A stretch of DNA of 64,000 nucleotides from Capsicum annuum (GCF_002878395.1 NC_061114.1:168862883-168926882), one strand, 5' to 3'; shown: positions 35,144 to 47,457, counted from the first letter of the stretch. A program made the numbers and translations. The notes: generated by a model not told the origin, from the letters alone.

Positions 35144-38100
35144 TATAATATCCTTCAGGTCATTTTCTTGATTTGCATGCATTTTTGGTATTTTGAGCTT
35201 TCCCGCAGTGGCTATTGGTCATTTATGGCTTGTTGAAACTGTCAATCTGGTGATCCGATAGTTCATTTGAATTTTAGGCACATTTCCCTATTTTTGAGTT
35301 TAATTAGTTAGGATTTGTTCTCGGATCAAAACTCATAGTAGATGACCTCAAATGCAAATTCTGACTATGCTAGTATCTCTAAAATATCAATTTTAAGCTA
35401 TGTAGACATTTGGTTCAAGTCCCGAGGCACACAGGATTATTTCTACCTATTGGTAAAAAAGTTAAGAAAATAGAATATAGGCGGGGGACCCATATTTGGT
35501 CGAAATGACCTCATATGGAAAATCTAACTGCTCCATTGAGTCTAAAATATCGAATTTAGTGTGGTTACATAGTTTATTTGCCTATAAAGAATTTTGAATG
35601 AATCCTAATACCTTAGCAGAGATAGTTGTCATCTAGTTTAATGGATATCGCCATCTTTGGGCTGCGATCACGATGGTGTGATTGCACTTAGGGAGTCATG
35701 ATCATGACTTATTGTGCATCCACAAGATACGGTGATCGCATACCTATCATGACCTGATAATGACATCAGATTACTTGGTTTAGGTATATAAAGCCCGTTT
35801 TCCATGATTTTTCTCATTCTTCACTCTTTTCTTGAGAGCTAAAACCATAAAAGAGAGTCAAAGCTTGAGATTAAGCTTGTAGATGCTTTGAGGGAGCTTG
35901 GTTTTCCATTATTCCGCGACTTGCCTTTAAATTCATGGTAAAATTCCTTCAATTTCTTGATAAATTCTTAGAAATTAGGGCTTTGAATTCCTAAAATTTA
36001 AGGGTCAATTGGAAACCCAATTTGTGCTCTACACTCAACTTTTGAGCACAACTTACTTGTTCTTTAAGGGACCTCGTGATGGGTTCAATTTTGGATTCTA
36101 TTAGTTGGTCCTGCAGGCCTGTTCTTGTCTTGAAATTCAACCCGACCCTTAGTATAGCAACATGGGTCTTATTTGACTCCTAATGATGTGTAGATTATAA
36201 TTTTTATAGCGTCGCGGTATTTTTGAGATTGTAGAGTAAAGACAGACATTTTGTGGACAATTCAAGGATTTGTGGTTTAGCATTGAGGTACGCTTCTATC
36301 AACTATTCTTCACAAGATGATGTGTTTTATATATTGCATGTGAATGTTAAGGTTGATTCTAGATAGAACACCATGACTTGGTCTTGATTATTAAACTTTC
36401 GAGGATTAGAAGAAGGTGCCTTCGTTCCACTTTAGGCCAAGACTTGTGTTAGCCCTTGAGGACTTACTTACAGATGTTAGGCATGTTTGAGACTAACGAG
36501 CCTTTATTATGAGCCTCATGGATATTTTATGGCTTATGGATATGTTTATAGATATGAGTTCCAGATATTATGTGGGCCTAAGGTTGTGATCTCTCTATTG
36601 TAATTATTTCAGACATATTATTAGGCCTAAGGTCATGTTAAGATAACGGTTGGATTGTGGGATGTTTTTATACTTATGTAGGATATGTCCATAGTTATAG
36701 ACATGTTGATATTTATGATTTCATTATGTGAATATTGGTTATGGAATGTATAGATTTGGTACACTCATGATTTTTAAAATGGTAAATGGTATGATTCAAA
36801 CTGAAATAGGATTTTACTACTATTTTCCCAAAAAGGGATAAAATCCCACTTTTTGCCTTTTAAACGGATTTCTTCATAACGGAAATCATACTGCCTTGAT
36901 GGGTGATTTATGAGTATTGAGATATAAAATGGTGTTTTGAAGATTTGGCCAAGATGGACTCTGGTCTATGATATTGATATATTGATTACTCCAATTATGA
37001 CAGATTTCGACCCTTTTTACACTCTTATTCTAATTTAGCCCTAACATTTTCACCGAGTAACGGATTCTTAAATTTTATTTTTATTTTAGAGATTTTTCTA
37101 TGGTCTGTGGGGTTGTGCGACGACCTCACTATAGCATATTTTATTTTAGAGACTATGCGATAGTTCAAGGGTTGTGCATCCACCTCCCGTATCATATCTT
37201 TTATTTTAGAGACTATGCAAGGGTCTCAAAGGTTGTGATGACCTCTTGTCTCACATTATTATTATAAAGTCTATTCGATAGCCTTCTGTATTAAATCATT
37301 ATTATAGAGGTTGTACGATGACCCGAGTTACTTATAGTTTTATAGATTGTATTTTTGGGCATTTATTCTTGCATCCACATTGCCTATCACCGGTATGTGC
37401 CTATATCTATTAGTCTTATGGAGGGTTGCATAGGTATGAGTGATGATTAAGACTTATGGTGAGTTGTATGTTGACTAAACCTTCTGAGCCTAGGGCGGTG
37501 GGGGTACATGAAAGGCTCGACTAGGTATTGTTTTTCCGAACTAGCTGATTACTCGCGTTTTTATGGCTATTATTATTAGTAATGATCACTTTTATGGCTA
37601 GTGTATGGAATCTTTGTTAATGATCTAGTATTGTGATTTGATGTACGATTTTGGCCCCTTCACTTTACAAGTATATCTTTATACATGCTTGTCTCATTAT
37701 TAGATAGACAGACTAGAAACACTAAGTAGGTTAGTACTAAATCCTGCTAGGATTATGAGGTCTTAAAATGAGGATATGATGTTATAGGTTGTACTTTGAG
37801 TTGACCTTGTTATATGTATATATATATATATGGTATTCTCATATAATCCTTACGTCCTTCATTTATTCAAACTATATATTAAGTCCTAGACCTTGTATAC
37901 TGCTATATATCTTTCTTTTGCCTTCATTTTATATATTGGTGGATGTTATATGGTATAGTGTTGAGATTTCTGAGCATGGCTAGAATAAGATAGTTATCCT
38001 TATTATTTCACTAGCTTTGCTATGTAATTGTTGGACATTTGGGTGTAGTTCCATTTTTAGTTATATATTGTATATATTTGGATTATCTTTGGAGCTCTGT

Positions 38101-38548
38101 CGGCAGTTGCCTACTAAGTACCACATGTTTGGTACTCATACTACACTTTAGCAGCTTACATATTATTGTACGGGTCATCACTGGTGTAGTGTGCGTCGTT
38201 TGTAGCAGCCATGGTTTGAAGACATAGAGTGAGCTCCTGATTCTTGGAGTATTACTTTTCTCCCTCTTATGTACTAAACTAGTCTTTATGTTACATTTTG
38301 GAGATAAGTTGTAAAGGTGTATTTCCCTTGGCATTTCATTTTTGTACTCTTATTATATTAAAATATCTTGCACTGATACCACTTGGTTTTGGGATTATCT
38401 ATGTATGTCAGTCTTTTATTTTATATATTTAGCATTTTTCTCTTTATTTTTATGGTAGTCTATTACTGGTGGTTTGGACTACGGGGTTGTCTTGCCTACT
38501 GGTGAATTGTAGTAGGTGCCATTATGATATGAGAAATTGGGTCGTAAA
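35144..38548 (+). repeat. Array H, LTR 2 (middle)
   Basis: Starts TATAATATCC, ends GGGTCGTAAA. Features: CpG module 35628-35770 with inverted words GCGATCAC (35664) and GTGATCGC (35732); TATATAAAG at 35785; a nested hairpin GGATTTTA...CCC-AAAAA-GGG...TAAAATCC at 36809-36846; hairpin repeats at 37075-37330, including GAGAC-TATGCAAGG-GTCTC at 37209-37227; AGTACC-ACATGTTT-GGTACT at 38117-38136. It serves as 3' LTR of unit 1 and 5' LTR of unit 2. Confidence 0.88.
35785..35793 (+). promoter_or_regulatory. TATA box of H LTR 2
   Basis: TATATAAAG, in the same setting as in LTR 1, 15-20 bases after the CpG module. Confidence 0.7.
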
Positions 38549-41500
38549 AATTAGTTTCATAGCCTAGGTTCAGTAATGTATTAGTACAAAAGAGAAGTGT
38601 TTAGTAGAGTCTTAGATTGGTGCGGAGACATCCGTAACATATCTACGAGAGGCTACCGGTACATTCAAAATATTCATTCCTTGACTGCTTATCGTATTTT
38701 ATTATTGCTATGATCCTACATTACATCCTTTGAGTCTATTTTTCCCAGAAGGACTATGTTAGGTTATCGACAGACGTGGATAAAACTTTAGCATGTGTTC
38801 CCAGAAGTTTCAGCCTAGCATCAAACTAGAGAGTTAGAGATGGATATTGAATATCTTTAATGTTAGACAAAGAATTTAGGGCCAGCTTAGGCTCTAGTAG
38901 AGCTCACGACTATTTTAGCCCTTCAAAGTTCAGCATTACAGATCCTAGAGTCTAATTGTAGATACCTCATAGTCAAGGATCACATCCAATTTATCAAGTA
39001 GTTTTTAGACCAGATATGGATTTATTGATATTTATCATGGTTCTTTATCAGTTTAGGAGTATGAGATTAGGTTTTTTGTATGTGTTGAACTTATTTTGAT
39101 GCTATATCCAGCAGAGTAAGACTTTGTGCATAGATTTATATGATGTTTAGCATCTTGAAGCACTTGATAGCAGTTGGGCCTTCCTTCTCTTAAGGTTTTG
39201 ATCATGCGAAGGCCATAGAGAAATCATGTATTGAGACTTATGGAGGTGGGGCAAGAGGCCATACTATTAATGCTATTAGTATTTCATCTTGGACTGAGGA
39301 TGCTTTTAATAGAGGTCAGCCTTCACTTACTGCCTATTATCTCTACATAGGTAGCATTTCAGACTATAAGGGGTTCTCAAGCTAGTCATGGTGATCATAG
39401 CGGCCAGAGTTATTGTCGAACCTTTTGGAGTTTTTGGTATAGGACTTCAAGCCATTGCAACCATTCTGGATCAGGGTGTGTTGATCCTCGAGGTATTTCA
39501 GATGCTTTTTTTTGTAGTGAGATGAGACATTAGTCTAAAGAGTATCCTCGATGAGGGATTATTAGTCTTTCATCTCATTCTGATTAGTCTCATAGTGTTG
39601 TGGCATTTTTATTTAGAGATAGTGCGCTTGGCGCCTCAGTTAATAATTTAATCATTCAATTCGAGTTTGGTCTCATTAAAATTTATTCTCCTGTAGACCA
39701 TCAGGCGTGTGATTGTGGATTTTACCATGGTTGGTGTGCTTTTATTGCTACATTTACCTTTTATATTTGTGTATAGTGAGGTCTTTGTACTCATCAATGA
39801 TTATATGCTTTGGTGAGTTCACATTGGATGTATTGTGCCTTGTCAACAGATTCATGATTATATGTCTACCCTCATTGATTATTTCTTTAGTAGTGGATAA
39901 ATTTGTGTTGATATTTTCTCCCTATGGGTGTAGCTTTTGGGATCAAGTCCCATTTACTTTGGCATATTGGCCTTATTGTGGCCCTAGAGTGGTACTTGCT
40001 GCTGATTTTCATTTTTGTACCAATTGTTCAGTATATTGATAATTATATTGTGATTGTTGTTGTTATTATTAAAATTTACATAATTGATCCTTGTAGGGTA
40101 GATGGATAGACTGATAGCATCTAGTTAGAATTATATCCCTTGTTGTTCTAATTTGGTGCCTTGAGTGGCTTTAGCTTGGTTGAAGGATTTTTTTTCTATA
40201 GCAATGTGATATTGATTGTTTTTCTCTGTTGTTGTCTATGCTAGATTGATTGTGGAGTGGACTATGGTATTGGAGGTAAGTTGACCTTCTATGGATCTAT
40301 TATAGTTCTAGAGTTGGCTATTTGGTTATATTTCCCATTTTTAATTTGGTATTCTTAGACTTGATTCCTCAGTTGTTAAGGTCCATGCACTGGCTATCCC
40401 TTCTTATATAGCCCACTTTTGAGCTTGGCCAGCTAGGGGTTTGTTCTTCTCTAGTGGCTATCTCATTGCCCGATAATGGTTTGATATTGTTATCGAGATT
40501 TCTTAGGTTTGTCTCTTAGATTTGTTGGGTTTGCCTCCATGTGATGGTTTTCTCTTAGTACTAGTTTGGATATTGGGTACTCCTGTGATAGGGTTCTTGT
40601 CTAAAGTGGAGGTAAAGAGTTAAGAGATAGGTGTTCTTTCCTATGATTGCTTCCGTTGCTACAATTTGTGTCCTCTAGATAATTTAGAGTTGGTTGGTTA
40701 CATTTTTATTTGATGGTTTATCCCTGTGATGATTTTGTTTCTTCAATTATGTTTCAATTTTGGCTCGGTATGATTTAGCTCAAATATGTTAGATTTGGAC
40801 ACTAAGGTCAAGTTAAGTAATTGACATTAAAATACACTTATTGGATTAGTTTTTGACTTGATGCCTTGGGATGGTGATTTGGAAGTTATGATAGATTTGG
40901 GGTATGGATGCCTACCCATCTTCAGTTTTGGTTTGGACATTTGAGATCGAGTGACTCGGCCTTGGTATTGAGAATTTAACTAGGAGTTGTAAAGCTGAGT
41001 GCAGCCTTTGTTTTAGATTTATCTCAGTTCGGATTTTATCTATAGGCTGGTTAAGCGTACTCTATGGTCACCAATTCGATCTTATTAAGGTTGAATGGAT
41101 TATAGTTGATGGGTGCTCAGATGATAGCCTATGGACCAAGTATTGGATTTTTCAGCTTTGACTTCGGGTCTTCAGTAGTCATTGAGATTTTCAAATGATA
41201 TACTCAGTGAGAGTAATATGCTTGGATTGGATTCCACACGGTTTTATTCTGTGATTGATTGGACATCCTAGAGTGAATTGTTTAATGATGAGTAGTTATG
41301 CCTTGGTCTTCTGGATTTCAACTTTGATTACTATCCGGGCGGGTTATAACATTGGCATAGATTTTAGTCCTTGATTATCTCCATTTATGTTCCTAGATAG
41401 CGCTTTATGGGCCTATTCTCATGTTTGTTATGTGTACTTTCAGAGGATCAGCTTTAGTTTTTTGAGTTCTTTATGATGATATTGTGTGGACAAGACTCGG

Positions 41501-41933
41501 ATGATTTTCCTCCTTGCTTAAAGTGGATAGCATATGTGGAATGGAAAAGGGAGATTATAGGTGGATTTAGAGTCGATTGTATTACTCATGCCATGGTTTA
41601 GTTTTGGCTTGGATGAGACTTTATTGGTTTGTGTAGGTATTGAAATGGTATCAGTGTGTTGTGGTTCAGCTTTATGCATATAAACCTATTTTTTCCTCAA
41701 TTTGAGGCTAGTAGGTGGTTAATGGTTGAGTTTTGGCTGTTTGAAATTGAAGTAAAATAGCTAGTCGAAAAATGGATACCTATGTAAGAATCCCTTGGAA
41801 GTGTTCTCTCTTTGTTGAGGTTATTTGAGAAGTCATCTTGGAGCATGTGGGCCCAATATCTCATCCTTTCAAGCTTTTGAGATCTTTCTATCCATTGACT
41901 TTCAAGGATGGAAGTCCTTTTAGTAGTGCATAT
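38549..41933 (+). pseudogene. Array H internal region 2 (gag remnant, no pol)
   Basis: Homologous to internal region 1 from the primer site to the end, but about 1 kb longer because region 40530-41630 is present. Gag is more decayed: the zinc knuckle near 39508-39550 has lost its first cysteine and has a TAG within it. From 39600 to 41930 there is no polymerase motif. Short peptides such as PFTLAYWPY appear in both internal regions, but frames are broken and I regard this as shared DNA, not a conserved gene. Ends GGATGGAAGTCCTTTTAGTAG before LTR 3. Confidence 0.72.
38551..38564 (+). promoter_or_regulatory. Primer-binding site of H unit 2 (degraded)
   Basis: TTAGTTTCATAGCC at the expected place after LTR 2, three substitutions from TTGGTATCAGAGCC. 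Confidence 0.65.
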
Positions 41934-42119
41934 TGTAATGACCCTCCAGGTTATTTCCTTGATTTACATGTGTTTTCAATATGTTGAGCATTTCCACAAT
42001 GGCTAGTGGTCATTTATGACTTGTCAGAATTGTCGGCCTGGTGATTGTATAGTTTGTTTGGATTTTAGGCTCATTTCCCTTTTATAGAGTTTTTATTCGT
42101 TATGTTTTTTTTCTTGGAC

Positions 42120-42124
42120 CAAAA
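42120..42124. repeat. Left target-site duplication of solo LTR I
   Basis: CAAAA, identical to 43979-43983. Joining the flanks restores the sequence seen in H LTRs 1 and 2 (ACAAAACTAC / TCAAAACTCA). Confidence 0.93.
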
Positions 42125-43978
42125 TGAAACGCCCTGAAATTTGGGTCCCAAGACGTCACATGGTGCTTAGGGGCACAAGTGACCCCAAGCTAACCCTCCT
42201 ACTGGCTTAATTCATAAACAATTGGATAAAATACTTAAATCTATATAAATCAGCAAAAATATAGAGCTTCTCTGAACTTGATCAATATAAACATGAACTT
42301 TACAAGATTACAACTCTACTTTTATCAAACGAAACTGAAACTGAATACATCAACTTCTACTGACTGTCTATGAAGCCTCTACTAGTACTGACTTCAGATA
42401 GATGGGTCATGACTCCCAACTACCCAATATCAATATGACTAAAGTAAGAAAAATACAACACTTCTCGAACTTTATAACTGACTCATGCCCTCGAATCAAA
42501 AGGACTTATCACCTACTGACTGGAATCTGCGAACTAACTGAATGCAGTATCTGCGCTATAACTTGTACCTACATTATAAGGCACTGTAGCATATAGAAAT
42601 ATATAGGGGTCAGTACTTTAAGGAATGTACTGAGTATGTGGGGGTGCAATGCAACAATATAAATAATATCATAAATGATTATGAAAATCATGCATGCTGA
42701 CGATAACAACTTTCTTCGCTTGAATTAACTGAAATATATTCCTTGTAAATCATCAATAGTAATACAAGCATTATAAATCTCATAAATCATTATACTTAAC
42801 TCAAACTCTTTAAATCATGACTTAGAGTGACTCGGTATCTCATGAAACTTGAACTCTTATGGACTTGGGAGTTTTTTATAACCAACATAACTACACCATG
42901 TGAGCCGCATGGAGTCCAAAGTTTTGCCCTCCTAAGGAGAGAACCCCACATTGGCGGGGGTGTCGTACTCTTCCCAGGGAGTACAACCTCAATTTCACAA
43001 TCATAATCCCACACTCAGCCTTTGGCCCACAATTATCAACATCAATCCTACAGTGGCATGTAGCTTCGGGGAAATTCCAAATTTCCCGCTCGGGGCTAAA
43101 TACTCCTCCCAGACTCAGCTCAGAACGCATTAGGAAATCCACCTGAGTCTATCATGAAGACCAAAAAAATAATATATCTCATCGGTAAATCATATACCAC
43201 TATGGATTCCTAACTCGACTCAAAATCAAACAATCTTTCTTAACATCAAGATGTATCAATTTATTTAGCCATAGGAACATCAATCCATTCGTGACAGGCC
43301 GTCAAGTCCGTGATAGGCCATCACGAATGATCATCACAAAAAGGGGTCCAATTCTTGATTTTCTACCCATGGCTGACGACGTTGTCAGAAATGGCGTCAG
43401 AAACGTGACAGCCCGTCAGAACCGTCGTCACCGTTTTCCATCTTGACCATGTTGGAGTAAAATGGGCATAACTCTTAGATCCGATATCGAATTTTGGTGA
43501 AATTAGTATCTATGGAAAGCTAATTAAATTATATATCTTTTGATAGGTTATGATTTCAAAATTTCCAATTATAATGAGAGATATTCTCGTTTGAATTTGA
43601 CTATACCAATATCCTTCCCAAGAACTCAATCGGTAAGGAATGCTTTGATTCGCCCAATTGTTAGGACATCTTTAAGGACTTAATACACACCATACATGAT
43701 TAGAAAACAACCAAATAACTATAATTAATTTCTCAAGAGTTTGATTCATGGTTTAACTATTGGTTAGAGTCTCGGGGAACTACAAAATGGCTCTAACTTC
43801 CTCCACGGGTGTCCAATTCAGGTGAATCTTATGTCAATGGAAAGCTTATCCAATTCTCCACATGATCGAGAGTATAATTTAGGTAAATACAACATGAGAT
43901 AAATAACAATCAATTTGGAAGTCATCCATATTCACTCAAAAGATGGATTTAGGCTTAAGAAATGATCGGGGTATTACA
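42125..43978 (-). repeat. Solo LTR I (gypsy, related to element A)
   Basis: 1854 bases from TGAAACGCCC to GGGGTATTACA with perfect five-base duplications and no internal region: a solo LTR left by recombination between two LTRs. Terminal and internal similarity places it near the A LTR (shared CCCCACATTGGCGGGGGTGTC-type block at 42950, CAGTAC-GTACTG hairpin at 42611-42632). CpG module at 43286-43435 with inverted words CATTCGTGA (43286) and TCACGAATG (43321). The conserved GGCATAACT...GGAAAGCTAATT block is at 43464-43530, with a second, weaker copy at 43796-43865. Confidence 0.93.
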
Positions 43979-46529
43979 CAAAACTACTTGTAGATGACAT
44001 CGGATGCAAATTTTGACTACACCATCAGATTCGAAATATTAATTTTAGTCTAGGTAGTCAATTGGTTTGGGCCTTGAGGCACCAGGGCTAATTTCGACCT
44101 ATTAGTTGAAGAGTCAAGAAAATAGAATATGGGTGTGAGACCCACATTTTGTTCTAAATGACTATGAATGGAAAACCTAATTTCTCCATTGAGTCTAAAA
44201 CATCGAATTTAGTATGGTTACATAGTTTATTTACGTATATGAGATTTCGAATGAATCTTGGGGCCTTGATGGAGACTTGAAATTCCAAGTATCTAGTTGT
44301 CATCTAGTGCCATGGCTATCTCCACCTTTGGCCATGATCATGGTGGTGCGATCACACTTAAAAAGTTATGACCATGACTTATTGTACAACCACAAGTTGT
44401 AGCGATCACACACCGATCCTATCATGATAGCGATATATGATTGCCTAGTCAGGGTATATAAAGCCCATTTTTCCATGATTTTGCTCATTCTTCACTCTTT
44501 TCTTGATAGCTAAAACTCTAAAAGTAAGGAAAAACGTGGGATTAAGCTTGTAGATGCTTTGGGGGGCTTGGCTATCTATTATTTCATGATTTTCCTTCGA
44601 ATTCATGGTAAGATTCCTTTAATTTATTGATAAATTCTTAGAAATTAGGGCTTTGAATTCCTAAACTGTAAGGATCGATTTGAGACCTAATTTGTGCTCC
44701 GATTGTGCTCAGTGTTTGAGCACAACTTTCTTGTCCTTTGAGAGACCACATGACGGGTTCGATTATTGATTCCATTAGAGGGTCCTGCAGGCCTGTTCTT
44801 GTCCCAAAATTTGACTCGACCCTTAGTATAGCAACATGGGTCTCATTTGACTCCTAATGACACGTAGATTATAATTTTATAGTGTAGTAGCATTTTAGAG
44901 ATCGTGGTGTAAAGATGGAAATTTTGTGTAAGATTCTAAAATTTACAATTCAGCTTTGAGGTAGGCTTTTGTCTACTCTTCTTCACAAAATAATGTGTTT
45001 TATATACTGCATATGAATGTGGAAGTTAAGGTTGATTATGGGTAGAATAGTGTTTCTTAGTCTTGATTTTTAAATTTCAAGGATTAGAAGAGGGTTCCTC
45101 CAGCCCACTTTAGGCCAAGACTTGTGTTAGCCCTTGAGCACTTACTTATGGATGTTAGGCATGGTTGAGACGAATGAGTCTGTATTATGATTTTAGTTCG
45201 TGACTTGATGGATGGTAATGGTTTTTCTTTGAATTATGATGTATGGCCTCTAGATATATTATCCCTCATAGTTATGATATGACTTATGGATATGTTTATA
45301 GAGATGAGTTCTGGATATTATGTGGGCCTAAGGTCGTGATATTAATGTAGTAATTATTTTGGATATATTATTGGGGCCAAAGTCTGTGTTATGATAATGG
45401 TTGGATTCTAGGAACTGTTTATCCTTGTGAAGGATGTGGCCATAGTCATAGACATATTGATATTTATGATATCACTGTGTGAATACTGGCTGGAATGCAT
45501 CGATTAGGTACACTCATGATTTTTAAAATGGTAAATGATACGATTCAAACTAAAATAGGATTTACTACTGTTTTTCCAAAAAGGGATAAAATCCCACTTT
45601 TTGTCTTTTTAACAAATTTCTTCATAATGGAAATCATACCACCTTGATGGGTGATTTATGTGCATTGAGATTAAAAATGGTGTTTTAAAGATTTATCCAA
45701 GGTTGATTCAGGTCTATGATTTTGATACTACTGATTACTCCGATTGTGAGAGATTTTGACCCTTTTTTTACCCTCTTATACTAATTTTGTCTTGAAGTTT
45801 ACCCCAAAAAATAGATTTTTTATCATTCTCTTTATTTTAGATACTATGCAAAAATTTTTGGGGTTGTACGATGACCTTTCGTATCATATCTTTTTATTTG
45901 AGAGACTGTGTCATGGTCTTGAGGGTTGTGCAATAACCTCCCATATCACATATTTTATTTTAGAGATAGTGTGATGGTGTTGGTTGTTGTGCGATGAACT
46001 CCTGTATCATATCATTATTATAAAAAATGTCCGACGACCTGGGTTACTTATGGTTTTATGAATTGTATTTTTGTGCATTCATTCTTGCATGCGCATTGCC
46101 TATCACCAATATGCGCCTATATCTATCAGCCTTATGGGGGGTTGAATAGGTATGGATAATGAATATGCCTTATGGTGTGTTGTTGTTTATTGAACCTTCT
46201 GAGCCTAGAGAGGTGGGTATATGTGAGAGGCTCGGCTAGGTATTGATTGTCTGAACTAGCCGGTTACTCACGTTGTCATTACTGTTGTTATTATTATTGT
46301 GATAATCATTATTATGGTTAGTTTGTGGCACCTTTGTTAATGATATGATATTGAGATTTGAGGAAAGATTCTGGCCCCTTCATTTTACGAGTATATCTTT
46401 ATGCATGCTTGTATCATGATTAGATGGATGGACTAAAAACCCTGAGTAGGTTAGTACTAAATCCGGCTAGGATTATGAGTTCTTAAATGAGTATATGATG
46501 TTGTAGGTTGCACTTCAAGTTGGCCTTGT

Positions 46530-46584
<55 letters not shown>

Positions 46585-46590
46585 GTATAT
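46530..46590. repeat. (TA)n(TG)n(TA)n microsatellite in H LTR 3
   Basis: Alternating purine-pyrimidine run; LTR 2 has a short version at 37812-37831 and LTR 1 lacks it. Confidence 0.95.
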
Positions 46591-47308
46591 CTAGCTATAT
46601 GTAGCTACGGTATTACCAAATATCCCTTCCTTCCATCGTTTATTCGAATTGTATATTCAGTCCTTGACCTTATATACTTCTATATATCCTTATTTCACCT
46701 TGATTTTGTATATTCACTAGTGATACGCGGTATAGTGTTGAGATTTTTTAACATAGCTGGAAAGGGATAGCTATACTTGTTATTTCACTGGCTTTGTTAT
46801 GTGATTGCTAGATATTTGGGTGTGGTTTCATTTCTGTTTATATGTTTTATATATCTACATTATATGTGGAGCTTCATTGGTATTTACCTATTGAGTACCA
46901 CATGTTTGGTACTCATACTACACTTTTGCAACCTTCAGATCATAGTACAAGTCATCGCCGGAGTTGTGTGCATTATGCGGAGCAGCCATGGTTCAGAGAC
47001 ATAAAGTTAGCTCTTGATGCTCCGAGAATTACTTTTCTCCCTCTTATGTACTAAACTAGTCTCTATGTTGTATTTCGGAGACAAGTTATAGCAATGTAGT
47101 TCCCTTGATATTTAATTTTGGTATGCTTATACTGATACCACCAAGTTTAGGGATCATCTATATGTGTTAGTCTTTTATTTCATCTATTCCGCATTCTTTC
47201 CTCCATTCTTGTGGTAGTCCATTACTAGCGATTCCGCCTGCGGGGTTGGCTTACCTAATAGCGGGTTATAGCAGGCGTCATCATGATTTGAGAAATTGGG
47301 TCGTGACA

Positions 47309-47457
47309 TGCTCGTTAAGAAAAACAACAAATAACTCCTAAATTCGCATAGCCTGCTGAAGATAGGTGGTGGACATCTCCGTACTAATCCTCTAGACTCT
47401 AATAGAGTCCGCTTGTATTCGTGAGACAAATGAATCTGGGGTTATGATACCTTTTTT
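47309..47457 (-). other. Leader of element E (right piece)
   Basis: Untranslated sequence between E's 5' LTR and gag, separated from gag (29351) by array H. A degraded primer-binding site may be present at 47438-47451 (GGTTATGATACC, compare GGCTCTGATACCA). The start of the target duplication, TGCTC, is at 47309. Confidence 0.6.

Larger units (their letters stand above)
29422..47308 (+). mobile_element. Element H: tandem LTR-internal-LTR-internal-LTR array
   Basis: Three related LTRs of about 3.3-3.5 kb (29422-32767, 35144-38548, 41934-47308, the last enlarged by solo LTR I) in the same orientation, separated by two internal regions (32768-35143 and 38549-41933) that are homologous to each other. 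A primer-binding site follows LTR 1 and, degraded, LTR 2. The outer ends are flanked by TGCAC/TGCTC, so one original insertion into element E was later expanded, most simply by unequal recombination between LTRs of two copies. Neither internal region shows RT, RNase H or integrase, so the family looks non-autonomous. Confidence 0.88.
41934..47308 (+). repeat. Array H, LTR 3 (split by solo LTR I)
   Basis: Best preserved ends: TGTAATGACCC...GGGTCGTGACA. Without insert I and its duplication it is about 3.5 kb. CpG module 44290-44440 with a perfect 12-base palindrome CCATGATCATGG (44332-44343) and GCGATCAC twice (44348, 44402); TATATAAAG at 44455; hairpin repeats 45825-46035; TA/TG/TA microsatellite 46530-46590; TGAGTACC-ACATGTTT-GGTACTCA hairpin at 46892-46915, an 8-base perfect stem. 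Confidence 0.9.

Noticed and set aside
34036..40109. Similar peptides (PFTLAYWPY and neighbours) in both H internal regions, possibly an env-like gene
   Set aside because: The two regions are duplicates at DNA level. Frames are short and broken in both, so peptide similarity does not show a gene.
43286..43435. Satellite DNA in the CpG-rich part of solo LTR I
   Set aside because: Words recur but without a fixed period; it fits the LTR module seen in the other families better.
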